DNA of 64,000 nt. Source: Ampelomyces quisqualis (Eukaryota > Ascomycota > Dothideomycetes > Pleosporales > Phaeosphaeriaceae). The stretch spans positions 2,666,001-2,730,000 of the forward strand of contig JAGTXZ010000005.1 in the NCBI GenBank assembly GCA_018398575.1, given 5' to 3'. Each line of letters starts with the position of its first letter. Position 1 is the stretch's first letter. The notes beneath the pieces were generated by a model. That model was given only the letters and a program-made list of their open reading frames with translations, was not told where the DNA came from and ran no database searches. The position numbers and the translations under genes are program-made. Shown piece after piece: positions 13,701 to 26,358 of the stretch.

Positions 13701-15515
13701 AATTTAGAAAATACAAAGATTAATTTAACTTTTCTATCTACTAATTGATTTGCTTACTCTTAAAGCTTAAGATTACTACAGGATCTAAGCAGAGTAAATA
13801 CGCAAAAACTAAGACTACTAACGCTAAATTATAAGTAAAACTATCTAGAAACTTACCTCTATAAAGTTAAAGACCTTATTTATTATCTTGTAAGCCTAAG
13901 CACAACGCTTAGCGATTAAGAGACCTAAAGCCCTTAATCTATAGCTTAGAGTTAGCAAATCTCTAACTGTTCCTATAGCCTTAGGCAAAGAAGACAACAG
14001 CTAATTCTACGCTAGCTCTTAACGCTTAGGTATTAGAGTCTAAGTAGCCTGGAGCTGCTCCTTAAGCAGCAGAGCGTTAGGCAGAAAAGAGCTGTAGCGT
14101 TAGTAACTAAACAACAACTACTACCTGCTTAGCGTAAACAGAGCCTAAGCTATAAACTTACTTAACGCTCTACTAAACCTATATCTCCTAAAGCCCTAAG
14201 CAGAACGCGCAGGCTTAGCACTTAGCAAGCCAAAAGTTAGATTAACATAGCTTAAGCTTGCCCTAAAACTACTAGAAGCTAGAACGCTCTAAGCCTGCTA
14301 TATAGCCTTTACAGCCTTAAGCTACTAGTTAAGCTACGCGTAAGCCTTCTCTAGCTCCTATAAACAAATTAGCTATTTCTAAGATTAAACAATCTTTAAA
14401 ACTTACCTTAATAGTTTCTTTAAACACGCTAATAATAATTTGCATAGCCTTCTTACGCAGATTGCCTAGACTACTTGTATTAATAAGTATATTATAAATA
14501 GCAACTAGAGTAACCTATATCTTAACGCAAGAATAGTTTAGGTAAGCTATGCAACGCTTACTTATTATTAATCTAGCTCTATAATAGTAGCAGCTATTGC
14601 CTTACTTATTAGCAAACTAAGAGGTATAGCGTAAGCATAAACTAGAGCAAAGCTCTTTCTTCTTAACCCTAACAGTCTTTTTGCTAGAAAATACTCTACT
14701 CTTAGGTAAGGAATTACGCTGCTTAGTCTTACGCTAGGATTAGCGTAGCAGATTTAGATTGTTAGCCTTACTCTTAATAGCAGGCGTAGTAGTAGCAGCA
14801 GTGTTCTTCTTATAGGCGCGCGTGTAAGCTATCTTATTAACTATAATAGTAGGATTCTTCTTAGGCGGCTGCCTAAGTTAGCAATAGACTAGATTAAAAG
14901 TAGAAAAACTTACTATAATAGAGGAGAATTAAGCAAGTAGTTAATAAAGTAGATAATAAGAAGAATAAGTAGATAGATAGCTAGTTAATAAGTTAATTAA
15001 TAAGTTAATTAATACTCTAAAGTGTAAGAATATAGAAGTAGGCAGGCTTCTTATACCTAAGCAACGCAACTGCTAGGTAACAAACTTGCTAACTACTTTC
15101 TTACCTAATTGCGTAATCTTACTTTATAATAACATACGTAAACAGACTGCCTCTTACCTGGCTAACAAGCTAGGCAATAGTAAATGCTCTAAATTAAAGA
15201 TTAGCCTACAGACGAACTTATGCTGACAGTCTGTTTACTCTTATAATATAAGACTACCTGCTTACAAGACCTCTACACAAGACCTAGTTAAGATAACGTA
15301 GGCTACATTTTTTGGACAAACAACACTAATATTAAATTGGGTTACATATACAGTAAATAATTAGAAATTTATGCGCTAATAACTTACGTTTAAGCTAATA
15401 AATAGAGTAACGCAACGCCTGTAATATAGAGCAGCATTACTGTTTACCTTAACTACTACTTCTACTCTACTAAACAGATTAGGCAAGCTAACAAGTTTGC
15501 CTAATCTAGGGGGTG
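13701..15515 (+). other. long region between RNase H and 3' LTR of the Copia element
   Basis: About 1.8 kb follows RNase H before the 3' LTR, longer than usual for copia. It has somewhat richer C and G than its surroundings (for example 13860-14350) but no frame I recognise. A purine-rich tract at about 15505-15515 (CTAGGGGGTG) immediately before the LTR is the likely polypurine tract. Confidence 0.5.
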
Positions 15516-15733
15516 TGTAATAGAGGATATAAATTAGTAGATTACAAGGTTGTTACATGTAATAACTTAGCATGTTACTAATAAGATAGAATCTATTTAG
15601 AACTAGACTAACTTTTCAAGCTGTTTCTTAGCTTAGTGTATTTAATCTAATTAATTCTTACGTAGTATAGAACAAGTAATACAATTCTTTTTACTTACAA
15701 CAATTTAATCTATAGTATTGCTTAGCTCCTACA
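15516..15733 (+). repeat. 3' LTR of the Copia element (218 bp)
   Basis: Starts TGTAATAGAGG, ends CTCCTACA; the same length as the 5' LTR. It is followed directly by the second ATAGT target duplication (15734-15738). Confidence 0.93.
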
Positions 15734-15885
15734 ATAGTGTTACAGGATATAGTAAAGTTATTGTAACAATAGTGCTCTTAAGTTAGGCTAAGTTGTTAAT
15801 GTGCGCACTAGAATGCTATTATAGCTGTTGTTATAGAGATCCTTGCTATTAAACACGTTATAAGGTATCTTAGTTAAGCTATAAC
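15734..15885. repeat. ~147-bp array, left copy, distal part
   Basis: Continuation of the array interrupted at 8195. It begins with the duplicated ATAGT and then runs through one further unit ending near the TTAGTTAAG marker. Confidence 0.85.
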
Positions 15886-16157
15886 ATATAAACAGCTACT
15901 AAAGAGTCTATCTAGGACATTAATTTGCTTTTATGCTAGTAGGCTAAGAAGTAGTGTAAGTGTAGTGCTAACAATATAGTAAAGCTTAGTTCTAGATTTG
16001 TAAACTACACAAACATATAGACGTAATAGGTATAGTTTTAGTTTTATAAGAATAAAAATATAATAAAGAATTAAGTCTCTTAGACTTATAAGAAATATAT
16101 GTATAAAGATAGTAATATTAAATTAGAAGTATAAGTTACGTGTTAAGAAGTAGCTTT

Positions 16158-16460
16158 ATATATAGGTACATAGGTAAATTTATCTCTAGTTTTAAAGTAA
16201 GGAAAATGTAAGAAAGCGCAAGTGTATAATAGATAAAAATAGATAAGGTTCTAAATATATTTTAATAAAAGACTATTACCTTAACCCTAAGACTAGAGAT
16301 ATATAGGTAAATTTATCTCTAGGTTTAAGGTTAAGAAAATATAAAGAGGCGTAAGTGTATAATAGATAAAAATAATATAAAGTTCTATATATGTTTTAAC
16401 AAAAGATAGTTACTTTAACTCTAAGACTAGAGATATATAAGTAAATTTATCTCTAGTTTT
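16158..16460. repeat. ~134-bp tandem array, left copy
   Basis: Units marked by ATAAATTTATCTCTAG and AAAAGACT/ATAGT; just over two copies. Reverse complement of 37261-37561. The 15886-16157 stretch before it matches 37560-37840 and holds no recognisable gene. Confidence 0.8.
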
Positions 16461-17480
16461 AAGGTTAAGAAAATATAAATATAGTAAGAGGTAAAAGGTA
16501 GCTAGCTAGTAAGGCTATTATATGCTCTATTAGCGCTAATAGTTTAAGAGTAAGCAGCACGTAGATGCGTTTAATGTACAGTAGTTTATTAATAGTATTT
16601 GTTACTATTTAGCCTCTATTATATTTGCACATTAAGGTAAGTTAAAACAGTAGTTTCTAGTAGACAACTATCCTATACTGTGCTAGAGAAAGAATATAAA
16701 TTAGATCTGCAAGTATTTTAAAACTAAATAAGATTAAATATCTTAGCTACTTAGAACATTAGTTAACACTATATATAAATTATACTTATTATTTCTTACT
16801 ATTAAGTAATTGCCTACGCCTATTACTAGTCTTACCTAAAGTATATATAGTACACTATTCTACTTGCTTCTATCTGTACTAAGCCTAGCTACCTTAGTAT
16901 AGGTTGTATACTAGGCTGCTAGAGCTACTAGTCTATTTTTTTATACTTTTAAACCTTATACGTATCTACTTACAGGTATACTTACCTTTTTATGCGTTTA
17001 GGTTCTACTATATATAATTTAAACGCGCAGTAACTTATTTATTCTAAAGTATTAATATTTTTTAGCATAAGAATTATTATTAATATTAATCTCTATTAAG
17101 CTGTGTTAGCTAACCTAACTAATCTAGTTGTTAACAAGTAAGCTCTAGTGTAATAACGTAACAGTTGTTAGAGTAATAAGAAATATTAAAGAAAAAAAAA
17201 TATTAGTTATTGCGCCTATAACTGTTAGCATAGTTCTGTACACAGGTAAGGTAACTGTTAGCTATAGTAGACTTTAGTTAACTACTATAGATAATAGACT
17301 ATGCAGTATAAGATAGATGCTGCTAGTAACTACTCTAACACTACGTAACTAATATTAATACTATTTTTGCACACTTAGTCTTTTTATATCTAAACTATAG
17401 AGTTATATATAAACAAATTAGTAATAGATTGTATATATATACTGTGTAGCTTTTACACTAAGATATACGCAGAACTTGTT
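16461..17480. other. non-coding spacer of the big element, left copy
   Basis: Matches 36240-37260 in reverse complement. No coherent frame on either strand. It precedes the 5' end of the Plavaka-like transposase and so would have held its promoter, but no element can be pointed to after RIP. Confidence 0.5.
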
Positions 17481-20400
17481 AAACATAGTGCTTAATGCTA
17501 GACGCGTTGCTACCTACTCCCTAATAATACGCTAGTTATAACCCCTAACACTACAATATAATAGCACAACTCTAATAGCTGTAACACAATAGATACTACT
17601 CTAGACAACGCAGCACCTGCTTTATACAGCAACACCTTATGTAAACAAAACTATACTCTAGCTAAACATAAAGTAAGAGAGTAGATAGGCCTAATATTAG
17701 CGTCTATACAAGGATAAGACAAGCTGTTTAAGACAGTAAGTAGACAGCACGCTAGTAAACCCTTTAGTTTAGAAATAGTAAACGCAAAGTAGTAGGCTAC
17801 ATATAGCTAAATAGCGCACGCGTGCTAACACTAATAGAAATAATATAGTAGAGCCCTTTAGTTTTCTTTTTGCACTAGCGTTTGTATTGTAGCTGCAAAG
17901 GATAAAATGCACATTAGGTAATGTTAACAGCTTCTTTACTAATATATAGCTATATAAGCTACATTTATAGCTGTAGTTCTAATTAGAGCGCTAATTGCAG
18001 TAGGCTATATTAAACATTTAATCTAGGCTATAAGACAACGTATAGATACAAGAGAACGTAACAATTACATCTAGGTTATTAAACTTCTAACTTAACTAAT
18101 ATATATTTATATACTAGGATATTATATTATAAATTACCTTTATACTTAGTTATTACCTATTTACTAACAAGATAGTTTACGCACCTAGCTATTCTTTTAC
18201 AAGTACGCCTAATAATTCTATAAGAGTGTATTACAAACTACACTTAGAAAATTAGTAGTAGTTAATATAATAGCGCTTGCTAGATAGCGCAACTCTTGTG
18301 CTAGTTATACTAGCAGTAGACGAAACATAGTTATCTATAATATCTAGTAACATAGCAGTATAGCTAATATATATTACTATTAGGAATCTTAACTATAAGG
18401 CATAATAACGCAGAACAATACCTAAGACACTACTAGCTAAATTTATCCTAACAGCTAAGCTTTTAGACTCTATTCTAGAGAGTAAAGTATATTATTACTG
18501 CATAGGCAAACTATTGTTACTTAAGTACTAACTACAGCGTTAACAACAGAGAGTTACTATAGAAGATAGACGCTAACTAGTAACTGCAGCACATAAAGAG
18601 GCTACCAAATACAGTATACAGCTAGAGTGTACTAACTAACAGACGCAATAGTATTACTTAACTATTTGTGCAATTCTAGCTAACTATAAAGAGTAAGTGC
18701 TACTAACAGGTATAAAGAAAAACAGACACTATACTTAATATACAGTACTACTAAACAAACAAGAGAACTTGTGTAATAAATATCTGTAGCAAATAAAAGA
18801 GTATATACGCTTGTAACAAAGTTATTGTTTTAATAAAAAATATAAGGATTACGTTTATCTAGTAGAGTGCTTTAGCTAGAATTACTACAACTTTAAAATA
18901 TATAAGTTGTTAGCTATAGATATATTACATCTACTACTTAAGAGGTTAGTTATAAAGATATTAGAATTTACAAAAGACATACTAATAGATATACACTCTA
19001 GATAAAAGAAGAGCTAGAATAGTGCTACAGTTCTAGTAGTAGAAGACAATAGCTATACCTAGTTAAATAAAAGCTTTTGCTAAGTTAAGCATAACACTAG
19101 ACTAAAACAGTTTAATAATAAGAGAGCTTTTACAAAAGCGTTGTAGTAAACTAGCGCAGAATAAAAAGCAGTAATTTGCTAATTTATAGTAGTAGTGTCT
19201 CTTCTACTAGTAACTAAGGCACTATATGCGTTGCATTTTATTTAGGCTGCGTGCAATCTGCTAGTACTATTACAATACAAGAGTTATAACAAAAACATAT
19301 TAGGGTATATATTATTAGCTATTAAATAAATAGATATTCCAAAAGAAGAGTTTTAACCTTTTAGACAGACGTAAGAAAAAGAAAAGGATTTTAACTACTC
19401 TAAATAGCACGCGCTAACCTATATTATTAACAATATCTATATATATAGAGCCTTTAATAGTATATACACTAGAATAAATAGTAAGGCCTACTATATTATA
19501 ATAGTAAAACAATTCTACCTAATAACAAACAAGAGAGATTTTCTTACGCAGATCTGCTTCTATAACTCTAGACAGCTTGCGCTTATAGCATTTAAATACA
19601 AGATAGTTATAGACTAAAGTTAATAGTGCACTACTACTAACTATTGCAAGCACATCTTTACTATAAGCGTGTTAACAGTAATACTCTTTAAATAACCTAG
19701 ATAGTCTATACTAGGTATGTTACTAAATTCTATTTTACTATTCTTTAGTAAGGTTACTGTATATATTACGTTACTAGACTTTATAAATGCTACTGTAGTA
19801 TTTGTCTTATACTACTATTAGAAGGTAACTAGCTACCTTATTACTCTATATAACAAAGACAGACAAGACCTTAACTCTTACTAGGTAAACAGAATAAATA
19901 TACAAATACACTTCTCTATAAGATACTTAAGGCTATTAAGCAAACGCTATAACAACTTTAAATATTGCAAAGAAAACATTATATAATACGCGCTTAACTA
20001 GCATAAGACTAGAAAATAGCGCAAAGATTACGTGTAGGTGTAAGAGTTTAAATATAAAGACTACACATAACTGTCTTAGACTGTTGCAAATAGTAGAGCT
20101 ATAGCTTAGGTACACCTAATACTTATATTTATTAACAATAAACACTAAAATAAGGACAGAAAGAAATATAAGTATACAGGTACCTTCTATAAAGTTATAG
20201 CGTTTAATAATAATAGTTAAATTAATTATACAACAGAGATACTAAGCGTGCGCTACCGCACACACAGTATAAAGACTAAGTAACGCATATTACAAGTATT
20301 TAAGGTATATAATATAACAACTATTGTTTACTCTATGCACTTAGTACTAAAGAATCTACCTACACTTAATAATAAGGTCTTTGTTTCTTACTATATAAAA

Positions 20401-21560
20401 AATTATATTAATTAGGATAAATATAATAGACTGTATTCTTTTACGTTTAATTAAGACTAGACACATATAGTGCAGAATTATAAATAGAAGTAAGTGTAGT
20501 AAGACAACTAGTATATAGCATTAGATATAGTAAATAGAATTGTATATCTAATAATAGCTTTACTATTGCTTTAGCCTACCTAATAAAACGTAAACTTGCT
20601 AATATAATAAGCGCTATAATATAGGACTATAGCGTAAGGCTACTAACGCAACCTTTTTACTATACACTATATACTACTACAAACGCGTAATAATAGTAAC
20701 TCTTATCTACATACACAAGTATTACAGAGATATTGTAACAGTTACCTAGAATTGCTAGTTAGTGTAGATAGAAGAATAGCACTACTATAGTAACACTAGA
20801 CATAATTGTTAAAAGACAGCATATACAATATAATGTAACTAATAGCAGAAGAATATAACTTAATATACTTAAATATAGAATAAGAGATAAGAAGGTAAAA
20901 GATACTAGGCTGTTCTCTATAGACAACTATAGTAAAAGAACACTTATAGTAAATTACAAGGGTAATTGTATTATAATAGAATAGACTACTATAGAACGCA
21001 GCTAACAGTTGCCTTATCTAGACAATTTTATACTTTGCTGTCTAATGTAACTATAACGCAGCCTAACAGATGCGCTTATAATAGAATAAAACTAAACTAA
21101 ATAACAATTAAAAGCAAGCTTTACTAGATAGAAACCTGCGTAGAAAGATAATATAAATAGTTAATAAATAGTTAAGTATAACATAAATTACCTCTAATAT
21201 AACAACTATATTAGTATTAAACGCAACTAGAAACAAGCACACTCTTATTAGGATAAACTAGCTATTATATGTATACTACAACCTGCTAGCAATAGACAAG
21301 TATATTAATAACCTTAATTACAATTTGTTTGTGCAGATATTAGAGCACAAATTAGGCTTTAAAAGTAAATGCAATAGTATATATTACTATACAAAGAAGA
21401 GAGATAGATAGGCGTAAATATAGATATTTATAAAGGTGTACTAGCACAGCGCATTATAAGAGATAGTTGCATTAAAGATATATTAGGTGTTATTTACAAT
21501 TAAACTACAAACATAACTAGCATAGTAGTATACTAGATCTATACTAACAACTTACTAGGT
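17480..21560 (+). pseudogene. Plavaka/KDZ-like transposase remnant, left copy
   Basis: A frame of about 1,350 codons riddled with RIP stops, the reverse complement of 32160-36230. Visible landmarks are VDETQLSI at 18315-18338, LLAIDILHLLLK near 18910-18945 (the Asp region of Plavaka transposases, compare DILHQLHKG), and KQFYLITNKRDF near 19510-19545 (compare VKRFYHLTNKRD). Upstream, a YYKLHLENQQQL-type stretch at about 18226-18260 fits the conserved D/EWW segment with Trp codons turned to stops. Family knowledge: these are large DDE-type transposases of the CMC/KDZ assemblage. The start codon cannot be fixed. Confidence 0.72.
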
Positions 21561-21577
21561 AAATAGTTTTCTGCGTG

Positions 21578-21844
21578 CAAGGCTACTAGATTACCTATAT
21601 TGCGCGCATAACTATTTATACTAATAGTAGATAACTATTGTGTACGCTAATATTTAGTTAAGAATAGAAGAGTACTAGATTACCTGTATTGCGCGCACAA
21701 CTATTTATGCTAATAGTAGACAACTATTATATACGCTAGCACGCAGTTAAGAATAGAAGAGTACCTAATTACCTATATTGCGCGTATAACTATTTGTGCT
21801 AATAGTAGATAACTATTGTGTACACTAGCACGCAGTTAAGAACA
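21578..21844. repeat. 89-bp tandem array, left copy (3 units)
   Basis: Three units marked by AACTATTTATGCTAATAGTAG and ATTGCGCGCA. Reverse complement of 31875-32141. A 62-codon open frame starting inside it recurs identically in the right arm only because the arms are copies. Confidence 0.88.
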
Positions 21845-22388
21845 AGGGGCTATCTAATTAAACAGCCTAACTACTACGCTTTGGCAGAATTTAAGACAAT
21901 ATTAGACTGTATATATTACAAAAACTCTACTTATACCTACAAAGTAAAAACTCTGTTACGCTATACATATTGCTTACTTCTGCTACTCTTACTAATAGTT
22001 CTCTAATGTTTAAAGAGAAAGCGCTTACTCTGTATACTCTATACTAAGCAGCAAATTTAAGTAATACTAGTAGCATACTATATCTCTATCTAAATAAGCG
22101 CTAAAATAAGCGCTAATAGACAATAGTGTAAAGGTTAGGCTCTTAGGAGATATAACTCTAGAACTAACATACTAAAAACTAAGACGCTGCAGAGACTAAA
22201 AACTATCTAGACTCTAACGCTACTATTCTTAAGCCTTAACTCTAGAGTTGAAACAGAAGTATAACTAACTGCTACACTAGTCTAACTAAAAAGTTACCTA
22301 ACAAGACAGCCTAGAGATTAAATACTATACACTTTTAGATCTGCAGCCTTACTTACTTGTTAACGAGAGAAATCTAGACGCAGTAGTA

Positions 22389-22430
22389 CAGAGGAGCATT
22401 TCAAAAGTCTGTTCCCTCCCCTAGTTAACG
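22389..22430. repeat. Tc1 element terminal inverted repeat (low-coordinate end)
   Basis: Begins CAGAGGAGCATTTC and ends CTAGTTAACG. It pairs with 24130-24171 with two mismatches, both consistent with C-to-T change. Confidence 0.95.
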
Positions 22431-22540
22431 CACAGAGCAGATACAGGGGTCTATTAGCCTAATAGCTGTTAATCTCAATCTTGATTATAATACTCTGTAC
22501 TCTGTATTAATCGTAGTGTTAATTGTAATACAGAGTACTA

Positions 22541-22725
22541 ATTGTAGTGTTAATTGTAATACTAATTGTAGTGTTAATTATAATACTAATCGTAGTATCA
22601 ATTGTAATATTAATCGTAATAGATATTAATCTTAATTGTAATCTTAATCGTAATATTAATTGTAATCTTAATTGTAATATTAATTGTAATCTTAATCGTA
22701 ATATTAATCGTAATCTCAATTAGTT
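22541..22725. repeat. 12-bp simple repeat inside the Tc1 element
   Basis: Tandem TAATNGTAATNT-type units (six-base sub-period) between the TIR and the 3' end of the transposase. It creates a 66-codon low-complexity open frame of Leu/Arg and Ile/Thr runs that is not a gene. Confidence 0.9.
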
Positions 22726-22749
22726 TTATATACATTTTTGCCCTCTTTG

Positions 22750-23999
22750 TACTTATTGCCTCTGTCTAACTTAATAATCTTTTGAATATAAATTGGGATC
22801 TGTTTAATCTAGCCCTGTATCTTCTCTTAAGGCAGCTTATTCTAACACTATTCCTATACCTAGATAGCCTAAGGTCTACTCTTTAGTGCTCCTTTCTTTG
22901 TTATAGATCTCTTTATCTAAAACTAGTAAGGCTTAATAGCGTTTAAGTTAGGTAAATTGCTACACTAAAGAAGCTGTGCTACCTTCTCCTAACTATATAC
23001 AATCTGTTAAACGTAGTAGCTTTAAGCAGGTGCTTTATCCTCTTAAATAAGAGTACCTAGCTAGTCTTTTATATACTCCTTAGCAAATAGAATTAACTTT
23101 AGCTTTAAAATAATTAACTGGTAACGCTACTAGTTAATACTAGAGCCTTTGCCTTGTGTTAACTTGCTATTCTTTTGATTCTATTTCTATTCAGGTTTCT
23201 TGCCTAGCTTTGTACGTAAACTAAGCCTCTCTATTCCTGTTTTAAGCTCCTACTTCTTATTTATTAAAGGTTCTAACTCTTTATTTAATTGATTAATCTT
23301 TTGTATTGCTTGTTCCTTCTCTTGCTTTGTTTTAGGCGTCTAATAGTAACAAGGTCCTTTCTTTTTATATGTAAAACAACCCTAGAACATAAACTTAGAA
23401 TAGCCCTTCTATCTCTTACGTATACAGCTCTTAACAATAGCCTTAGTACTCTTTCTCTAGATCCTATACCCTCTACGTTAGTAAAGGAGTACAACAGCAG
23501 TCTTATTACTCTAAATTACATTCTTCTACTTCTTAAGAGTCTACTCCTAATACTTAAGGCACTAAGCAAGCCTCTCCTTCTTTATCTTCTTTGTTAATCT
23601 AGGTTTCCTTGTTAGCTTTGTCTTCTTGAATCCTGCTTTTCTAAGTACTCTCTAGACTGTAGAAGCTAAGATATCTAGCCTATCTTAACTAAGATTACCC
23701 GCAATATTAGTACAGGTTTTCTCTTAGCTATATCTATCTCTTCTTATAAGGGTTACAACCTTTTTAAAGGCCTCCTGTTATTTAGATAGCCTTCTAGATC
23801 TTAGTGCGTCTTTAACGTGTTTATTCTCTAACTTTAAAGGCCTTGTGCTAGAATTAAAGCCTCTCTCAATTGCCTTAGCGTATATTAAATTGATTGTACG
23901 CTTCTAAGCACCTGTAATACTAGTAATCTTAATGTTTAACTTCCTATTAGCCTTGTAGGCTATAATTAAGGCCCAGGTAGCAAGGTTAAAAACAGGCAT
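22750..23999 (-). pseudogene. Tc1/mariner transposase remnant
   Basis: The start is placed at the ATG at 23997-23999 (MPVFNLATWALI). An N-terminal helix-turn-helix region follows (about 23650-23950). VIQSNKTAVVL at about 23489-23518 corresponds to the first-Asp-adjacent WSDET motif with Trp turned to stop. NLPNLNAIKPY near 22928-22960 corresponds to NSPDLNPIEP, the third catalytic region. At about 415 codons it has a plausible length for fungal Tc1-like transposases. Several in-frame RIP stops make it dead. Confidence 0.85.
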
Positions 24000-24129
24000 T
24001 AAAGTATTAAACAAAGAGGAGTAAATAGAGGAGAGAGAGGACGTTAGTTATACAAGAAAATATTTGATTTATTATTTAGGCCTTTATTTAGGCCTATACC
24101 TATGTATCTACCTCTGTATCTGCTTTGTA

Positions 24130-24171
24130 CGTTAACTAGAGGAGGGAACAGACTTTTGAAATGCTCCTCTA
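24130..24171. repeat. Tc1 element terminal inverted repeat (high-coordinate end)
   Basis: Inverted partner of 22389-22430; ends GCTCCTCTA followed by the TA duplication and host sequence GTATAAG. Confidence 0.95.
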
Positions 24172-24189
24172 TAGTATAAGCATAATAAT

Positions 24190-26260
24190 CTAACATAAAC
24201 TAAAAACCTATAGGACTAATATATAGAAAATATTAGTAGTTAAAAGAGAACTACTATTAGACTTAAGGCTGTTATATTATAGAAAGATGCCTTATTATAC
24301 ATAATTAAGTAGTTCTAACTATTATAGAGTTGCAACTCTTTTTATCTAGTGTAGACCTATTTAAGTTACTACTATAGAGAAAAGAAAAATGCTAGGTAAA
24401 GGAAAGTGTGTTACTAGAAAACAAGACTACACTAGAGAAGGTAAGAGTTATTCTAGTAATACAACTACTTACTAACAATAGAAAGACGCTATATAGTATA
24501 GTAATAACACTATAGCTTAATATACGTAGGTATGTATATGCCTAAATACTACTAGACGCTTAGATAGAAGTATAGAATACTCTACTATTATTAGTTTAAT
24601 TGCATATTAGCTTAATACTATATAAAGAAGCTGCCTGCTATATAGGTACTGTTGTAGCCTGCTAAGAACAGTAGCTAACAGTAGACGCTTAGATGCTAGA
24701 TATATGCAGCAACTTATAGACCTACGTAATAAGGCAAGAATAACTAGAAATTACTAGTACTTATATATTAAACTACTTAGACAGAGAGGCTCTTAAGCTT
24801 AGTAAACTGCTTAAAGACTTTGCTTACTTACTACAAGACTTAAAGAATATAAGTGTACCTCTAAAACAGCTATAATAGCTAACTAAAGACAGCCTAAATC
24901 TACTAGATTTTTAAACCCTAGCATTGCAGTAGTAATAGCACAGTTATTCTATAATAATAGGAAATAGAGCATTGCTGCAATAACTAGAAACTAAGAGAAG
25001 TTTATTAAAATAAGTGCAAATATAGTAGCACTAATAGGCTTAGTTATATTTAACGCAATAAGAGAATTTAACAATAACAGTACTAGAAAAACTATACTCT
25101 TCTATAGACACACTATAGAAAGTATATTGCAATTACTACAGATAGCATTAGCTAACAGAAAGCAGACTACTTTAATGCTATTTGTAAGAAATAAAAGAGC
25201 CTAGAAGGCATTTAATAGATTCTTATTTAAGACAATATACAACAGGATATTACTATACACATAAACTAACAAGAGAACAACAGGACTAACGTTTTAGTAC
25301 TAAAAGATACTTATAACAACAATGTAGATAATATTCTAGCTAACTGTACAGAAGAGGAGTAAGATTGCTATAATGCGCTTATAGACAATTCTAACAAGAA
25401 AGTAAAAGAGAAGGTAAACTGCTTAATAGAAAAGAATAGAAAGAAGGATATTAGACAGAAGAAAGAAGTCTTATACAGAGACACTAATAATATAAGTAGG
25501 TCTAAACGTAATATGATATATAATAACTTGTATAGAGTACTGTCTATATACGCGTGCGTAAAGCATTAGGTAAGATAAAAGATGTTTTGCTAGAAGAGTA
25601 TAGATATGCAGATAAACTTACACTAGAATACCTTTATAAGGCAGATAAATAGCTATAGTTTAAGAATTATAGAGGTAGCTAAAGCATTGTAGTAGAAGAC
25701 GTATAGGAAGAATTTTAAACGCAGGCCTATAATATTACAATTAAAGGCAACATACTTAACGTAATTACCTTAACTAAAGAGAAATAGTAACTAGAACTAG
25801 ACAAGTGTAATAGGTTAGTACAATAGTATAAAGAAGAAATAAAGTGTTATTAAGTAGTTATAAATAGTAAGTAAGGTAAATATTATAAGAACTAGATATG
25901 CTTTTGCTAGTACAACGCGTAAATACTATTAGGTTAGCCTTAATATAACGCAATAGTGTAGACTACTATAGTAGACAGTATAGCACTAGCAGACACAGCA
26001 CCTAATCTTAACACAACTAACTAGTAAGATAATTACTACTCTGTAAGTAGTAGTAGCTGTTATAGCCTTTTATATATAGAGCGCGTTATATACTTACTAA
26101 TGCGTACTCTATAGAACGTTTAGCCTAGTAGCTGCGTCTAGGCTAGCCTACTTTTAAAGGAGCGCAATTTGTCTATACTATATTTAATTAAAAAGCCTAT
26201 ATAACTAGACAAGAGAGACTAGCTTAGTTAGCCTACGCTATAAGAGTGTAAAGACATAGG
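24190..26260 (+). pseudogene. unrecognised element frame, left copy
   Basis: Counterpart of 29400-31320. Reading through RIP stops gives a + strand frame best supported over about 24900-25560 (for example STRFLNPSIAVVIAQ). A Lys/Glu/Asn-rich segment after it corresponds to the 90-codon open frame at 29935-30207. No family recognised. The Tc1 insertion lies just upstream of it, between this frame and the 89-bp array. Confidence 0.4.
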
Positions 26261-26317
26261 CAGCTAGCTATAGTATATAGTTCTGCTAGTGCTACAGTAC
26301 TTAATAGTCCTTAACTA

Positions 26318-26358
26318 GCAATACTAGTAACACAAGTAATATAGGTAATATAGGCAAT
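26318..26358. repeat. 9-bp subterminal repeats, left copy
   Basis: Four to five degenerate 9-bp units (AGCAATACT, AGTAACACA, AGTAATATA, GGTAATATA), the reverse complement of the eight-unit array at 29110-29181; about 36 bp shorter. Confidence 0.75.

Larger units (their letters stand above)
8196..15733 (+). mobile_element. Ty1/copia LTR retrotransposon, complete but RIP-killed
   Basis: 7,538 bp, bounded by two 218-bp LTRs (TG...CA) and flanked by a perfect 5-bp target duplication ATAGT (8191-8195 and 15734-15738). It sits inside the 147-bp array of the left arm. Removing the element plus one TSD restores a unit matching its neighbours. The offset between the two arms changes by 7,540 bp across this site, in line with an insertion of 7,543 bp. 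Coding order (integrase, then RT, then RNase H) is that of copia/Pseudoviridae, on the + strand. Confidence 0.95.
22389..24171 (-). mobile_element. Tc1/mariner-type DNA transposon
   Basis: 1,783 bp with 42-bp terminal inverted repeats, flanked by TA (22387-22388 and 24172-24173). The matching site in the right arm (near 31335-31350) is empty, and the offset between the arms changes by 1,785 bp here, exactly the element plus one TA. It carries one transposase on the minus strand and a simple 12-bp repeat near its 3' end. The TIRs retain CA/TG steps and are less RIP-affected than their surroundings. Confidence 0.94.

Noticed and set aside
21818..22006. 62-codon open frame, repeated at 31713-31901
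   Set aside because: Begins in the 89-bp array; copied with the arm; no domain, and its mirrored identity is explained by the duplication.
22384..22388. 5-bp TSD (TAGTA) for the Tc1 element
   Set aside because: Comparison with the empty right-arm site and the exact 1,785-bp offset support a TA duplication; the extra three bases are pre-existing TAG repeats.
22519..22719. 66-codon Leu/Arg-Ile/Thr frame
   Set aside because: Translation of a 12-bp simple repeat inside the Tc1 element.
23289..23597. 102-codon + strand frame
   Set aside because: Shadow of the Tc1 transposase that is encoded on the minus strand.
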